Shown: positions 1 to 10,597, counted from the stretch's first letter. The stretch: 64,000 nt of DNA from Maribacter sp. MJ134 (GCF_003970695.1 NZ_CP034570.1:1984001-2048000); one strand, 5' to 3'. Numbers and translations are program-made. The notes: generated by a model not told the origin, from the letters alone.

Positions 1-9
1 ACCTTGCGG

Positions 10-1113
10 TCAATAGGAAATGACAAACTCCACGCGTCTATTTGTTTTTCTACCAGCGCTGGTCCTATTCTCGTTAATTGGTTTTGCGCTTCCAAAACCT
101 TTGTAGGTAATCCTATCCGCAGCGATACCCTTATGTATTAAATATTGGGCAACGGCCTTTGCCCTATTCTCGGACAATAAAACATTATAGGCCTTGGAGC
201 CAATAGCATCCGTATGGCCGTAAATCAGAATTTTCAGCGATGGGTTGTTGGCCAAATAGCTCCTTATTTCTTTGAGTTCTTTTCGTGATGATGGTATCAG
301 CACGGTCTTATCGAAATCGAAGAGTACGTTTTTAAAGGTATTTGTTTTGTCCAGTTCAAATACCACCTTATTTTCCTTATCCTTTGATGTACTACTGTCC
401 CCATTTACGGTTTCAACGGTTACCATATCCAGATAGTAATATGAGCCTTGGGTAATATTTCTTTTCGTACGGAATTTTTGGGTACGTTTGTTATTTTTAA
501 AATTTCCGATAATCATATAATTCTCGGTCCCATTGGCCACAAATTCCTTTTCCACTAAGACCCAATCTTTTTTGTCCGAATAGAAATCGGAATATTTAAT
601 TTCGAAATAATTAGAGATATCTCCCCGTATCTTTGAGAGGTGCATTCTAGAGAGCACTTTTCTACTAGCAACCGCAACCGGATGCGCTGTAAACTGAATA
701 CCAAATTCTTTGATGGCAAAATCGGAACGCTCTGCCAAGCTTACATAAAAAGACACTTTATAGCGCACCCCTTCTTGTAGCGTCTGTACCAAACTCGCCT
801 GTACGTATTCCCGGTAATCTTCGGGCGCATAGAAGTAAAGCCCTACGTAACCCACACCAAAATCTGCGGGTTGTTCCCCATTAAAATTTTTAGGCGTACC
901 CATGGCTTGGCTACAGCCATTGAAATAATCGGTAGAACCCATGGTGGGTGATTTCCAATGAAGTACGTCATTCTCCAAATTCCCCAGTTTTTGCGGACAA
1001 TTCACAAAATTTTCAAAGCTTGGGTTTTGAACTAGGTTTTCAGAATTACTTTTTTGGGCATATCCCAGGGCACTGATAAAAGAGACCATTAAAAAGCACC
1101 ACCTGTAGTTCAT
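10..1113 (-). CDS. OmpA family outer-membrane protein
   Basis: This gene encodes a 367-residue exported protein. A signal peptide ending near the AQK at residues 19-21 is followed by a beta-sandwich-like N-terminal domain that begins NLVQNPSFE and runs to about residue 245; such domains precede OmpA modules in many Bacteroidetes proteins. Residues about 255-367 are an OmpA C-terminal peptidoglycan-binding domain, with the YGHTDAIGS, LSENRAKAV and GRKTNRRVE motifs. It should anchor the outer membrane to peptidoglycan. No beta-barrel is obvious between the two parts. It lies 82 bases after the TonB-receptor-like gene on the same strand and may be the last gene of that operon. The stop codon is at the extreme left of the window, so the gene is complete. 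Confidence 0.9.
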   Translation of the reverse strand: MNYRWCFLMVSFISALGYAQKSNSENLVQNPSFENFVNCPQKLGNLENDVLHWKSPTMGSTDYFNGCSQAMGTPKNFNGEQPADFGVGYVGLYFYAPEDYREYVQASLVQTLQEGVRYKVSFYVSLAERSDFAIKEFGIQFTAHPVAVASRKVLSRMHLSKIRGDISNYFEIKYSDFYSDKKDWVLVEKEFVANGTENYMIIGNFKNNKRTQKFRTKRNITQGSYYYLDMVTVETVNGDSSTSKDKENKVVFELDKTNTFKNVLFDFDKTVLIPSSRKELKEIRSYLANNPSLKILIYGHTDAIGSKAYNVLLSENRAKAVAQYLIHKGIAADRITYKGFGSAKPINENRTSAGRKTNRRVEFVISY

Positions 1114-1195
1114 AAAAAACTGCTTAGATACCTCTAAAATAAGAAAATAGAATTCCTGAAATTTTATCTTGGCCTTTTCTTATCCGGCGATGCTC

Positions 1196-2974
1196 TTAAA
1201 AATCGAACTTATAGGTAGCTCCGCCTAGAACCTGAAAACCCTGTACCGGATAGTTCGCCCAACGCTGATAATTATTATTGGCAATATTGGCCGCCTTTAC
1301 GAAGATGGACAATTGGTCGTTCAAGCGATGCCCTACATGAGCATTAGCATCAAAATAACTATCTAACGTAATCAGGGTTGCCGGAAAATCCGATTGCGCT
1401 ACATTTTGCACCACGACGGTGGAAAAATCTTCACGTTCCCCGACAAAGAAGAGGTTTGCCCCCATGTACCATTTTTCACCTATCTGATAATCCATGAACA
1501 GGGAACCTGTTAAGTTGGGCAGGTTCCATGCGGGGTTATCCGTCTCGGTATTATAATCGTAGACTTCGGCATTTATTCCCAAGGTAAAGTTGCGATTAAC
1601 GTCAACATTCAACTCTCCGAAAATACCGATGGTTTTAATGTCATCATAGAACACTTCAAAAGAGTTACCAAAATAATATCCTTTTTCATCATCCCTGAAG
1701 TTATTCTGCGGGTTCAATTTGAATAAGGGGCTATTGTTTTCAGCCGTGTAGGAACCTTTGATATTATAACTAAGGTTAGGTAATAATTGTCCTTTGAGGC
1801 CAATATATGCATTGTATTGACTATCGGTTGGAGCAATAGTTAAAGTTGGTGACACAAAAGGGTTTTCATCGACAAAATCATAGTAGGAATTTTGGCGCAA
1901 CTCCCCTACTACGCCCCCATAGGCAATAACGGTTTCCTCTAGCAGTCTGTACGAAGCCGTAACCGCCGGATAGATATAGAAATTACCCTCACTGTTCTCC
2001 AAATCCATTCCGTAAACAAGATTCACCCCAAGATTTAGGGCAAGGTCATCCCGTAACATGGTTAGACTAGGATTGATACCAACCTGCAAATTACTATAGG
2101 CTATCCCCGCATCGTTATTGGCGTTATTTACATTAGCATTCTCAAAGCTTCCACCTACGTAATCTACTTTTGCTTTTATGCCTAAGTACTCCTCGTTTAG
2201 TGGAAACTCGAAACCGGTATTAAAAATGGCCCTGTTCTCACCAGAACCCACCACGTCCCAAAACCTGCGGTATTTAAGGTCCGCTCGCTTAAAAAAAGAA
2301 TCATCCACGTTGATATGTCCCGCAGCTTCTGCCATAAAGTAATTCTGTCGCTCATCGATTCCGTCTGCCGTAGCCTGATCATAAACACCCTCGGGCAAAC
2401 CGTACCAGTTATAGAGCTGATGTTTCACCCCAATATCGGCACCCCAGTCCAAATCACGGTCACGTTTCTTAAAAGAGGCATCCAAATTGGTATTGGAAAA
2501 AATGTTATCCAATTGCAAACCATCAATATCGCCCCTTGAGCTATTATGGTCCAACGCAATAGTATAATTAGACTCCCTGTCAATCTCATGGCTCGTATAA
2601 AATTGCGCCATAATATTTGCGGGATTTCCACCACCTGCGGAAGCAAAAGAATTAAAAAGTACTGGGGGCGGTGTTTTCTCCACCCTTGAAGCCGTTCCCT
2701 TAGAAGGGGTAAACGTCGATGCTACCGGTACCGAAAATATGCTGTACTCTATTTTCTTCTTTTGCAAGACTATGGAGTCGTTCAAGTTAGGTACGGACTT
2801 AATTTTAAATGCATCCGAAACCGTAGGAGTATAAGCTTTGGTGACCGTAACGGTCTCCGTGCCTATATCATCGGTCTTATCATCCTGTGCAACAACAAAC
2901 TGCGTTCCAAAAAACAATAGCGCAATACTTATTTTTATGCTTTTGTACATAGGTGTTCTATTACTTTGGTACAT
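1196..2974 (-). CDS. Short TonB-receptor-like outer-membrane barrel protein
   Basis: The 592-residue product has a signal peptide (cleavage near VVAQDD) followed at once by a TonB-box-like ETVTVTKAYTP segment. The rest is rich in alternating aromatic and polar beta strands and ends in an aromatic-terminated strand (YKFDF), as outer-membrane barrels do. It is shorter than typical TonB-dependent receptors (700-1000 residues) and no carboxypeptidase-like domain precedes it. The start codon shares one base with the stop of the upstream TPR gene (TAATG), implying translational coupling; the signal peptide would look more standard if translation began at Met9 (base 2950). The ligand is unknown. A structural partner role with the TPR protein is as plausible as transport. 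Confidence 0.8.
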   Translation of the reverse strand: MYQSNRTPMYKSIKISIALLFFGTQFVVAQDDKTDDIGTETVTVTKAYTPTVSDAFKIKSVPNLNDSIVLQKKKIEYSIFSVPVASTFTPSKGTASRVEKTPPPVLFNSFASAGGGNPANIMAQFYTSHEIDRESNYTIALDHNSSRGDIDGLQLDNIFSNTNLDASFKKRDRDLDWGADIGVKHQLYNWYGLPEGVYDQATADGIDERQNYFMAEAAGHINVDDSFFKRADLKYRRFWDVVGSGENRAIFNTGFEFPLNEEYLGIKAKVDYVGGSFENANVNNANNDAGIAYSNLQVGINPSLTMLRDDLALNLGVNLVYGMDLENSEGNFYIYPAVTASYRLLEETVIAYGGVVGELRQNSYYDFVDENPFVSPTLTIAPTDSQYNAYIGLKGQLLPNLSYNIKGSYTAENNSPLFKLNPQNNFRDDEKGYYFGNSFEVFYDDIKTIGIFGELNVDVNRNFTLGINAEVYDYNTETDNPAWNLPNLTGSLFMDYQIGEKWYMGANLFFVGEREDFSTVVVQNVAQSDFPATLITLDSYFDANAHVGHRLNDQLSIFVKAANIANNNYQRWANYPVQGFQVLGGATYKFDF

Positions 2975-5900
2975 TAATTTTGATTGGGATTTACTGAGGA
3001 ATTACTTTGTGATTCCTTAGATTTTATTATGGCCAGTTCTCCTTTAGCATCGGCAATGATCTCTGGATATTGACCAAAGTTTGAGATAACGCTGTCCAAG
3101 ATATAGGTGGCTTGGTAGGCATCTCCCAAGGCGTAAAAATTCTTTGCCATCAGTACCAATCCTTTTCCGCCCCATTCTTTATAGGTAGCATAATCCTTTG
3201 CTAATTTCTGAACCGAACTATTGGACGATTCATAATCTCCATCTTTATTCTTAAAGTATGCATCATAATACAAAGCTTCCGCAGCTGTACCGCCCGATGC
3301 AATTTTTAACACCTGTGCATAAGCCGATTGTGCCTTGGCCTCGTCACCCGTGGCAATGGCAGAACGCGCTATCATAATTTGAGCATCGCTTTTAATACGA
3401 TTATCTATACTCGGAGTGGCCAAAACTTTATCGGCATATTCCAGGGTCTTGCTGTAATTCTTCTGTCCATAATAGCCCTTCATTAAGTTAGACTGGGCAA
3501 AAGTCCTGTTCTGTTGAATGTTCGCTTGATCTTCCAACTTCAATAAGTACGGCAAGGCCGTTGCATAATCTTGCCTTCCGATATATACCTCACAGACACG
3601 TGTCAATGCCTGCTCCGCATACTCACTGGTGCTTCTGTCCGCAACGTATTTGTAATAGGGAATTGCAGCTTCCTTATCGCCTTTTCCAAAATACAACTGT
3701 GCTAAACTGAAGTTGGCATCCACGGCATGAAGCCCGTTCGGAAACTGCTCAATATAGTTTTTAAACCCTCGTATGGCGGCATCTTTATTACCGTCCCTGT
3801 TCTGCTTTTGTGCAGACTCAAAGCTGGCGTTATCCAGTTCCGTATCCGTTACCTCAACAAAATCCAGATCACCGACCCATGCCGCATATTCGTCCACACG
3901 GCCTAAATCTACATAGACCAGTTTCGCCGTAGCTACCGCTTGCACTGCTTCTTGGGTTTTAGGAAAGTCCCTCACCACGGTCTTAAACTTGGCTAGGGCG
4001 GCCTCGTTCCTATTCCCGTTGTAGTGAATTAATCCTTGACGCATCAAAGCTTGCGGAACAAGGGAACTTCCTCTATACTCACTAATAAGTCTGTCATAGG
4101 CTTTGAGGCCTTTTGTTTCCTTTCCAGCTGTAACGTAAGAATTTCCAAGCTCAAAGAGGGCATCGTCCTTAAAGCTAGACCTTGGATATTGGGAAACAAA
4201 ACTTTCCAGGTTCTCAATTTTTGTAGCTCCTCTTCCAACGAAGCCATAGCTCATTGCCTTTTGATACGAGGCATAGTCCTTTTCTGGTCCGGTCAACGCA
4301 AGAGCCTTATTATAGGTTTCAATGGCCGGCCAGTATTTACTAGTAGCAAAATAACTATCACCTAACCTAAGGTAGCCGTCATTCAACTTTTCCACCTCAC
4401 TGCCTCCGCCACTGGTATAGGCGTTAAAATAGGTGATGGCATTAGCATAGTCCTTCTGCTTAAAATAGGAATAGGCCAAACTGTAATCTACATCCTGACC
4501 TTCCGGCACCAGATTGGCATTTTGATTTTGCTTGAAGGCCCTAAAACCGGTCACAGCTTCCTCAAAGCGGTTCAGTAGGTAATCCGCTTCTGCCTTCCAA
4601 TAATTTGCCCTTGCTGTAAATAGGGCATCCTCGGCACTGGATAGGGATTTTCCAAGATTTTCGGAAGCACCACCGTAATCGGACTCCATAAAAAGTTCAA
4701 TACCCCTGTAATAAGCTACTTTTTGGTAGGTGGCTTTACTGGCATAGTTCTTATTCTTTTCCAGCAATTCCATAGCGCCCGCAAAGTTTTTGGAAGTAAT
4801 ATAGGAATCTACCAACAAGGTCTGCATTTCTTGTTGGTGCTCATCATTAGGATAGGTTTCCAGATAATTGGTGATTACTTGTGGCACCGGTTCATAGGCA
4901 TTACCTATTTCGTAGCTCAACCTAGCGTAGTTCAAAAAGGCATCCTTTTGTATTTCAGGTTTAAAATCCATTTGGGAAGCATTCCTAAAGGCGTTTAAGG
5001 CCTCTTGTTTTTTGTCCAACTTTAGATAACATTCCGCCAAATGATAATAGGCGTTCTGGGATACACTATTGGTTCCCCCTATAATTTTATTGAACTGCTG
5101 AATGGCGTTCGCATAATCTTCTTGCTTGTAATAGGAATAGCCCAACAAGTAGTAATCGGTATTGTTCCATTTACCGCGTTTTCCCTTGTACTGTTCCAAA
5201 TATGGAATAGCATTACTGAATTGGTTGAGATTAAAATAACTCTCCCCAATAATCTTGTTAAGTTCGGAAACTTCTTTACGGTCAGATTTTGGCAGTTGTT
5301 TTTTAGCTAGCGCGATAGCCTCCTCGAACTTACCTAGCTTAAAATTCATATCTGCCTGATAATAGCTCAGTTTTTCCTCCAACACGTCTTGGTCCGTTAT
5401 CTGGTCAAAACGTTGGTTGGCTTCCTCATAATCGTCTTGCTGATAGGAAATATAGCCTAAATAATATTTTGCCTGGGAACCATAGATGGGTGAGGTAGTC
5501 ACTTTCTCCAGATACTTTTCCGCATCATCGGTCTTTCTGGATGAGAACAAGGAATAACCGTAGTTAAAATTAAACTTGTCCATCTCGTTTCGCGAAAGCG
5601 CACTCTGATCCACTTTATTGTACCATTTTAAAGCATACGGATACTTACCCGTTTCAAAATAATATTCCGCCACATCCGCGAAGGCGGAGTTTCGCTTGGT
5701 AGAGGTAGGGTACTTTTCAACAAAGTCTTCCATTAGCCTATCCGCACCATACTGATTTAGGCGCACAGCTGCGTTGGCGACATAATAAGCACTGTTGGCC
5801 GCGGTCTCTTCATCTTTGGTAGTGGCCTGGACCTTTTCAAAAATAGTTTGTGCAGCCTGATACTGTTCATTATTGTACAGGGTCAGTGCATCCTGAAAAT

Positions 5901-5997
5901 CTTTCTTCTCGTGGGTGTAAATCTTAGTTTCCTGGGCATTGACCGTCCAGAGTATTCCTGTAAAAAGAGGAATAAGAAAGGTAAGTTTTTTATGCAT
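2974..5997 (-). CDS. Large exported tetratricopeptide-repeat protein
   Basis: The 1007-residue product has an N-terminal signal peptide (cleavage near VNAQET) and is otherwise built almost wholly of TPR and Sel1/BamD-like helical repeats. Recurrent signatures such as YYLGY, YSYFKQKDYANAI and AQLYFGKGDKEAAI occur throughout. It has no recognisable catalytic domain, so it is most likely a periplasmic or outer-membrane-associated scaffold. It is first in an operon with the TonB-receptor-like gene, whose start overlaps its stop, and it is divergent from an FtsE-like ATPase gene. The arrangement suggests an envelope assembly or division-linked role, but that is inference. The C-terminus is low complexity (Ser/Asn/Gln). 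Confidence 0.85.
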   Translation of the reverse strand: MHKKLTFLIPLFTGILWTVNAQETKIYTHEKKDFQDALTLYNNEQYQAAQTIFEKVQATTKDEETAANSAYYVANAAVRLNQYGADRLMEDFVEKYPTSTKRNSAFADVAEYYFETGKYPYALKWYNKVDQSALSRNEMDKFNFNYGYSLFSSRKTDDAEKYLEKVTTSPIYGSQAKYYLGYISYQQDDYEEANQRFDQITDQDVLEEKLSYYQADMNFKLGKFEEAIALAKKQLPKSDRKEVSELNKIIGESYFNLNQFSNAIPYLEQYKGKRGKWNNTDYYLLGYSYYKQEDYANAIQQFNKIIGGTNSVSQNAYYHLAECYLKLDKKQEALNAFRNASQMDFKPEIQKDAFLNYARLSYEIGNAYEPVPQVITNYLETYPNDEHQQEMQTLLVDSYITSKNFAGAMELLEKNKNYASKATYQKVAYYRGIELFMESDYGGASENLGKSLSSAEDALFTARANYWKAEADYLLNRFEEAVTGFRAFKQNQNANLVPEGQDVDYSLAYSYFKQKDYANAITYFNAYTSGGGSEVEKLNDGYLRLGDSYFATSKYWPAIETYNKALALTGPEKDYASYQKAMSYGFVGRGATKIENLESFVSQYPRSSFKDDALFELGNSYVTAGKETKGLKAYDRLISEYRGSSLVPQALMRQGLIHYNGNRNEAALAKFKTVVRDFPKTQEAVQAVATAKLVYVDLGRVDEYAAWVGDLDFVEVTDTELDNASFESAQKQNRDGNKDAAIRGFKNYIEQFPNGLHAVDANFSLAQLYFGKGDKEAAIPYYKYVADRSTSEYAEQALTRVCEVYIGRQDYATALPYLLKLEDQANIQQNRTFAQSNLMKGYYGQKNYSKTLEYADKVLATPSIDNRIKSDAQIMIARSAIATGDEAKAQSAYAQVLKIASGGTAAEALYYDAYFKNKDGDYESSNSSVQKLAKDYATYKEWGGKGLVLMAKNFYALGDAYQATYILDSVISNFGQYPEIIADAKGELAIIKSKESQSNSSVNPNQN

Positions 5998-6154
5998 AGC
6001 GTTCTCTGACTATTATGAAATACCTAAGTATTACAAAGGATAACGACAAATATTGTACCTAAGTATGTACTGCGTAACAACAAAAGAAAAGAATTTAAAA
6101 AACCGTTCTTTAAAATCGCAGGGAACTTATTACTTTTATATCAACATTAAGACT

Positions 6155-6838
6155 ATGGAAGAGACTGTTCTGGAGCTAAAGGATGCTGCTATTTTTCAAA
6201 AAGAAAGCCTTGTTTTGAGCGAGGTGAACATTGAGGTATCAAAGGGGGAGTTCGTCTACCTTATTGGTAAGACCGGAAGTGGAAAAAGTAGCTTTATGAA
6301 AACACTCTACGGTGATTTGCCCTTAAAAAAAGGCGAAGGTAAAATAGTGGATTTTAATCTAAAAAATTTAAAAGAAAACGATATCCCGTTCCTGAGACGT
6401 AAACTTGGCATCGTTTTTCAGGATTTTAAACTATTACCGGACAGGAACATCAACGAAAACATGCTTTTTGTATTAAAGGCTACAGGCTGGAAAGACAAAC
6501 CTAAAATGGATGCTCAAGTCCTTGAGGTGCTGGAAAAGGTGGGCATGAAGACCAAAGGTTTTAAGTTTCCGCATGAAATCTCCGGGGGTGAACAACAACG
6601 GGTTGCCATTGCTAGGGCCTTGTTGAACGACCCCGAACTGATTCTGGCGGATGAGCCTACCGGAAACCTAGACCCACAGACCAGCGTAGAGGTCATGAAA
6701 GTACTTCAAGAAATCAATAAATCCGGACGTACCATCTTAATGGCCACCCACGATTACGCCTTAATCTTAAAATACCCTTCAAAGACCATTAAGTGCGACG
6801 CTAATCGTGTATTCGAAGTGGTACAAAAAGCTGTTTAA
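6155..6838 (+). CDS. ftsE: FtsE-like ABC transporter ATP-binding protein
   Basis: The product is a 227-residue cytoplasmic ABC ATPase. It has Walker [10 protein letters not shown], a Q-loop in FQDFKLLP, the signature [15 protein letters not shown] and Walker [14 protein letters not shown], and its length and motif wording match FtsE/LolD-type ATPases. The open frame extends upstream to base 6053, but those residues are not family-like; the ATG at 6155 ([10 protein letters not shown]) gives the usual start. FtsE works with the permease FtsX to activate cell-wall hydrolases at the septum. No ftsX gene is next to it, and in Bacteroidetes the two are often unlinked. LolD is the main alternative, so the symbol is probable rather than certain. 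Confidence 0.85.
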   Translation: MEETVLELKDAAIFQKESLVLSEVNIEVSKGEFVYLIGKTGSGKSSFMKTLYGDLPLKKGEGKIVDFNLKNLKENDIPFLRRKLGIVFQDFKLLPDRNINENMLFVLKATGWKDKPKMDAQVLEVLEKVGMKTKGFKFPHEISGGEQQRVAIARALLNDPELILADEPTGNLDPQTSVEVMKVLQEINKSGRTILMATHDYALILKYPSKTIKCDANRVFEVVQKAV

Positions 6839-6902
6839 ACTTTTCTTGCAATAATCATTCAGATTCCTAGCTTCATTTCATTCCTTTTAAACCGAAACTC
6901 CT

Positions 6903-9530
6903 ATGCAAAACGAAGAAGAAAAAAGACTCCACGAACAACAGACCAAAAAGAAAGATTGGCTCAAATGGGGCCCTTATCTTAGTGAACGGCAGTGGGGAAC
7001 GGTGCGGGAGGATTATAGCGCCAACGGAGACGCGTGGAACTATTTTCCACATGAACATGCCAGAAGTAGGGCCTATAGATGGGGAGAGGACGGTATTGCC
7101 GGTTTCTCCGACAGGTATTGCAATATCTGTTTCGGAATTGGGCTATGGAATGGCAAAGACCCAATCATCAAGGAGCGTTTATTTGGACTAACCGGCCCAC
7201 AGGGAAATCACGGAGAAGACGTCAAGGAATTGTACTATTATTTGGCAAACACGCCTTCGCATTCGTACATGAAACATTTGTACAAATATCCCCAAAAGAA
7301 ATTTCCCTACGATAAACTAGTAGCCGAAAACCAGAACAGGGGCCGGAATGATCTAGAATATGAACTATTGGATACGGGTGTTTTTGATAACAATGCATAT
7401 TTTGATGTCGTAACCGAATATGCCAAGGCAGATGAAAAGGATATCCTTATAAAGGTAACCGTAACCAATAGACATACGGAGGCGGCCAACCTAACGCTCT
7501 TACCCACCTTGACCATGCGTAATCATTGGACCTTTAAGGAAATGTCCAGAAAACCCAAAATCCAGAAACGCATCCAAAACAAAGTGCCATATGTAGCCAT
7601 TGACCATCCGTACGTAGGGAATTACCAACTCTATTTTGAGGAGGCAAGTGAGTTACTCTTCACCGAAAACGAAACGAACCGGGAAAGTATTTATCTTCAG
7701 AAGAATAGTCACCCGTTTAAGAAGGACCTTTTTCATAAGGCCGTACTTTCCAACGATTTCAAGTTGGCCACCAAGAATAAAAATGGGACCAAATTTGCGC
7801 CTATGTATCAAATTACATTAGAAGGCGGACAATCTAAAACCTTTAAACTGCGTCTTTCGGAAAAGGCACTGAAAAATCCTTTGGATGCATCTTTTGACGT
7901 CATTTTTAAGGAGCGAGAAGAAGAGTGCAACACCTTTTACGGTAATCTGGCACCAAAAACTACGACCGACAAAAGAGCCGTTCTAAAACAAGCTTTCGCA
8001 GGCTTACTTTGGACAAAACAGTATTACAATTATGAGGTGGAGCAATGGTTAAAAGGAGATTCTAAAAATTCGCAACCACCCCAAGAACGCTTATCCGGAA
8101 GAAATAATAGTTGGAAAACCTTACGTAACCATGACGTACTTTCCATGCCAGATGCTTGGGAATATCCGTGGTATGCCGCTTGGGATTCTGCCTTTCATTG
8201 CGCTTCCTTTGCCCTTATAGACCCCGATTTTGCTAAGGAACAACTCCTATTGTTCACTAAGGAATGGTACATGGCGCCCAACGGACAAATTCCCGCCTAT
8301 GAATGGAACTTCAGTGATGTGAATCCGCCGGTGCAGGCATGGTCCGCCCTACGTATTTACAAAACCGACAGACAAAAAACAGGTTCTAGCGATGTCAAGT
8401 TCTTGAAACGTATATTCAATAAATTATCCTTGAACTTTACCTGGTGGGTAAACCGTTTGGACGGCAATAACAATAACGTATTCCAGGGAGGCTTTCTAGG
8501 ACTGGACAATATTGGTGTTTTTGACCGTAGTCACGGTGTTCCCGGTAACGGTATTCTAGAACAAGTAGATGGTACGGCGTGGATGGCGCTCTACTGTTTG
8601 AATATGCTGGAGATGAGCCTTGAAATTGCAATGGTCGACGAAACCTATGAGGAAATGGCCACTAAGTATTTCGGACATTTTATATTCATAGCCGAGGCCT
8701 TAAACCAAATGGATAACAACTACGCCACCTGGGACGATAAGGAAGGCTTCTTCTATGATCGTCTCATTTTACCCGACGGGCGTTCCGCTCCCATTAAAAT
8801 AAGGTCTATAGCCGGCATGTTATCGCTTGCGGCGGTTTTGACCATTAAAAAAGAAACCTTGGATAAGCTTCCCAAGTTCAAGGCGAGTGTGGTATGGTTT
8901 AAAAAATACCGCTCAGAAAACCTTAAATACCCCGTAATTCAGGAATTTGCGGAGGGCGAAGATTTGCTGCTTTCCCTAGTTCCTAGGGATAGGATGCAGT
9001 TACTAATAAAGAGTTTGTTAGACGAAAAGGAATTTTTGAGTCCATACGGCATCAGGTCGCTTTCCCAGATTCATCAAAAACCGTACGAAATAGAAATCGA
9101 GGGCATCAATTATTCCATTAATTATGAGCCTGCGGAATCTACCGTATCGCTTTTTGGAGGAAACTCAAACTGGCGCGGGCCCGTTTGGATGCCTTTGAAC
9201 TATCTTTTTATTCATTCCCTGCGGGAATATTTTAGTTACTGTGGTAACGACCTGAAATTTGAATATCCCACCGGCGGGACCAAAAAGTTGAATCTTCAAG
9301 AGATAAGCACGGAACTAAGTAAGCGTCTTATTAAGATTTTTGAAAAGGACGAAAAAGGAAACAGACCCTTTAACGCCTTATACGAAACAACCTATCAAAA
9401 AGAACATTTTAAGGACCATATCCTTTTCTATGAATATTTCCATGGCGAAAACGGACGCGGCCTGGGAGCATCCCATCAAACCGGATGGACGGCCTTAGTA
9501 GCAAATCTGATAGATGAAATTGACAGTTAG
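6903..9530 (+). CDS. GH63-type glucosidase
   Basis: The 875-residue protein belongs to the bacterial glucosidase group related to mannosyl-oligosaccharide glucosidases (GH63, (alpha/alpha)6 barrel). Family-like segments are the N-terminal GPYLSERQWGTVREDYS, the central WYAAWDSAFH and GTAWMALYC, and the C-terminal NSNWRGPVWMPLNY and HQTGWTALVANLI. There is no signal peptide, so it should act in the cytoplasm on alpha-glucosides such as glucosylglycerate or other compatible solutes; the substrate cannot be read from sequence. It starts 64 bases after the ftsE-like gene on the same strand and converges on the epimerase gene with a 14-base gap. Confidence 0.85.
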   Translation: MQNEEEKRLHEQQTKKKDWLKWGPYLSERQWGTVREDYSANGDAWNYFPHEHARSRAYRWGEDGIAGFSDRYCNICFGIGLWNGKDPIIKERLFGLTGPQGNHGEDVKELYYYLANTPSHSYMKHLYKYPQKKFPYDKLVAENQNRGRNDLEYELLDTGVFDNNAYFDVVTEYAKADEKDILIKVTVTNRHTEAANLTLLPTLTMRNHWTFKEMSRKPKIQKRIQNKVPYVAIDHPYVGNYQLYFEEASELLFTENETNRESIYLQKNSHPFKKDLFHKAVLSNDFKLATKNKNGTKFAPMYQITLEGGQSKTFKLRLSEKALKNPLDASFDVIFKEREEECNTFYGNLAPKTTTDKRAVLKQAFAGLLWTKQYYNYEVEQWLKGDSKNSQPPQERLSGRNNSWKTLRNHDVLSMPDAWEYPWYAAWDSAFHCASFALIDPDFAKEQLLLFTKEWYMAPNGQIPAYEWNFSDVNPPVQAWSALRIYKTDRQKTGSSDVKFLKRIFNKLSLNFTWWVNRLDGNNNNVFQGGFLGLDNIGVFDRSHGVPGNGILEQVDGTAWMALYCLNMLEMSLEIAMVDETYEEMATKYFGHFIFIAEALNQMDNNYATWDDKEGFFYDRLILPDGRSAPIKIRSIAGMLSLAAVLTIKKETLDKLPKFKASVVWFKKYRSENLKYPVIQEFAEGEDLLLSLVPRDRMQLLIKSLLDEKEFLSPYGIRSLSQIHQKPYEIEIEGINYSINYEPAESTVSLFGGNSNWRGPVWMPLNYLFIHSLREYFSYCGNDLKFEYPTGGTKKLNLQEISTELSKRLIKIFEKDEKGNRPFNALYETTYQKEHFKDHILFYEYFHGENGRGLGASHQTGWTALVANLIDEIDS

Positions 9531-9544
9531 GACTACGGTAGCGC

Positions 9545-10597
9545 CTATAGGCCCAAACCATATTTTTCAGTTGGATATAAGATACCGTTCCGCAAGGTAA
9601 AAATACCTTTGTAAGGATCCTCCAATAATTCTAGGTGCCCGTCTAAATCGGCATATACAATATTGGGGCGTGAGAGCGCAAAATGAAGTCCTGCGGCTAT
9701 ACCAAGACCACACTCGTCTATACAGCCCACCATGGTCTCCAAATTAGCGGATTTGGCCACGGAATTAATGTGCATGCCCACCATGATACCTCCTACTTTC
9801 TGTAGTTTTATGTTGATCATATCCACACGTTCGTTCTGCGCCAAACGAAAAGCATCCGTTAACGTTTTAAGGCTTTCGTCCGCCATTACCGGTATGGCAA
9901 CTTGGTCCGTAACCTGTCCCAAACGTTCCTCCGCTTCCACTTTTGTTGGCTGTTCAAAAATTTCAATACCAATGGCGGCCGTGGCTTTAACAAATGCTAT
10001 GGAATCTTTCACGGAATAGCCTTGGTTACCGTCAAAACGCCAAGTAATATCCGGATACGTTTCATAAAGCTTTTTCATTTTCTCCACATCCTCCTCTAGG
10101 TTGCTTCCCCCTTTAATCTTGATGATCGTAAAGCCTTGCCGCACATATTCCGAAGCGTGCTTTAAGGTCTCTTCCAATGGAAGGATTCCAATTGTAATGC
10201 TGGTCGCGATCTGATGTTGAAATCCACCCAAAAATTTATACAAGGGTACCTCCGCTTTTTTAGCGATCAAATCGAACAGGGCCAAATCTACCATAGCCAA
10301 AGAAGAGGCCCTTTTGCCCAGTACCTGTTTCAACTCCATCAATAAAAAGGCGTAGGTAAAGGGGTCCTTTCCTATTAGGTAATCCGTAATCTCATGGTTA
10401 ATGGCTTTTTCTACATCCTCAGGTGTCTCGCCGGTTACCACTTTATCAGGTGCGGCGCATCCGTAGCCCACCCATTTCCCATCCGTTTCTATCTTTAGAA
10501 TGAAATTAGTGGTTCGGTCTATGGTCTCGTAAGCAATCGTATAGGGAACGGCCAATTTTAAATCGAGACGTTCGTAAGAAATTCTTGTGATTTTCAT
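9545..10597 (-). CDS. Enolase-superfamily epimerase: L-Ala-D/L-Glu epimerase or DgcA-type racemase
   Basis: The 350-residue protein is a muconate-lactonizing-type enolase-superfamily member. The catalytic KxK is at residues 160-162, metal ligands lie at about D189 (FDGNQ), E215 (FEQP) and D240 (MADES), and the second catalytic lysine is K264 (INIKLQKVGG). The DxD near residues 317-319 (YADLDG) is the mark of dipeptide epimerases, where it binds the substrate amino group. Enzymes of this group recycle L-Ala-D-Glu from peptidoglycan. A related protein, DgcA, racemises N-acetyl-D-glutamate after DgcN acetylates D-glutamate. The start overlaps the stop of the DUF1611 gene (ATGA), which favours a DgcA-like role, while the DxD favours dipeptides. 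Confidence 0.85.
   Translation of the reverse strand: MKITRISYERLDLKLAVPYTIAYETIDRTTNFILKIETDGKWVGYGCAAPDKVVTGETPEDVEKAINHEITDYLIGKDPFTYAFLLMELKQVLGKRASSLAMVDLALFDLIAKKAEVPLYKFLGGFQHQIATSITIGILPLEETLKHASEYVRQGFTIIKIKGGSNLEEDVEKMKKLYETYPDITWRFDGNQGYSVKDSIAFVKATAAIGIEIFEQPTKVEAEERLGQVTDQVAIPVMADESLKTLTDAFRLAQNERVDMINIKLQKVGGIMVGMHINSVAKSANLETMVGCIDECGLGIAAGLHFALSRPNIVYADLDGHLELLEDPYKGIFTLRNGILYPTEKYGLGL

Noticed and set aside
4036-4365. 109-residue plus-strand frame inside the TPR gene
   Set aside because: It is antisense to repeats and has no start context or family likeness.
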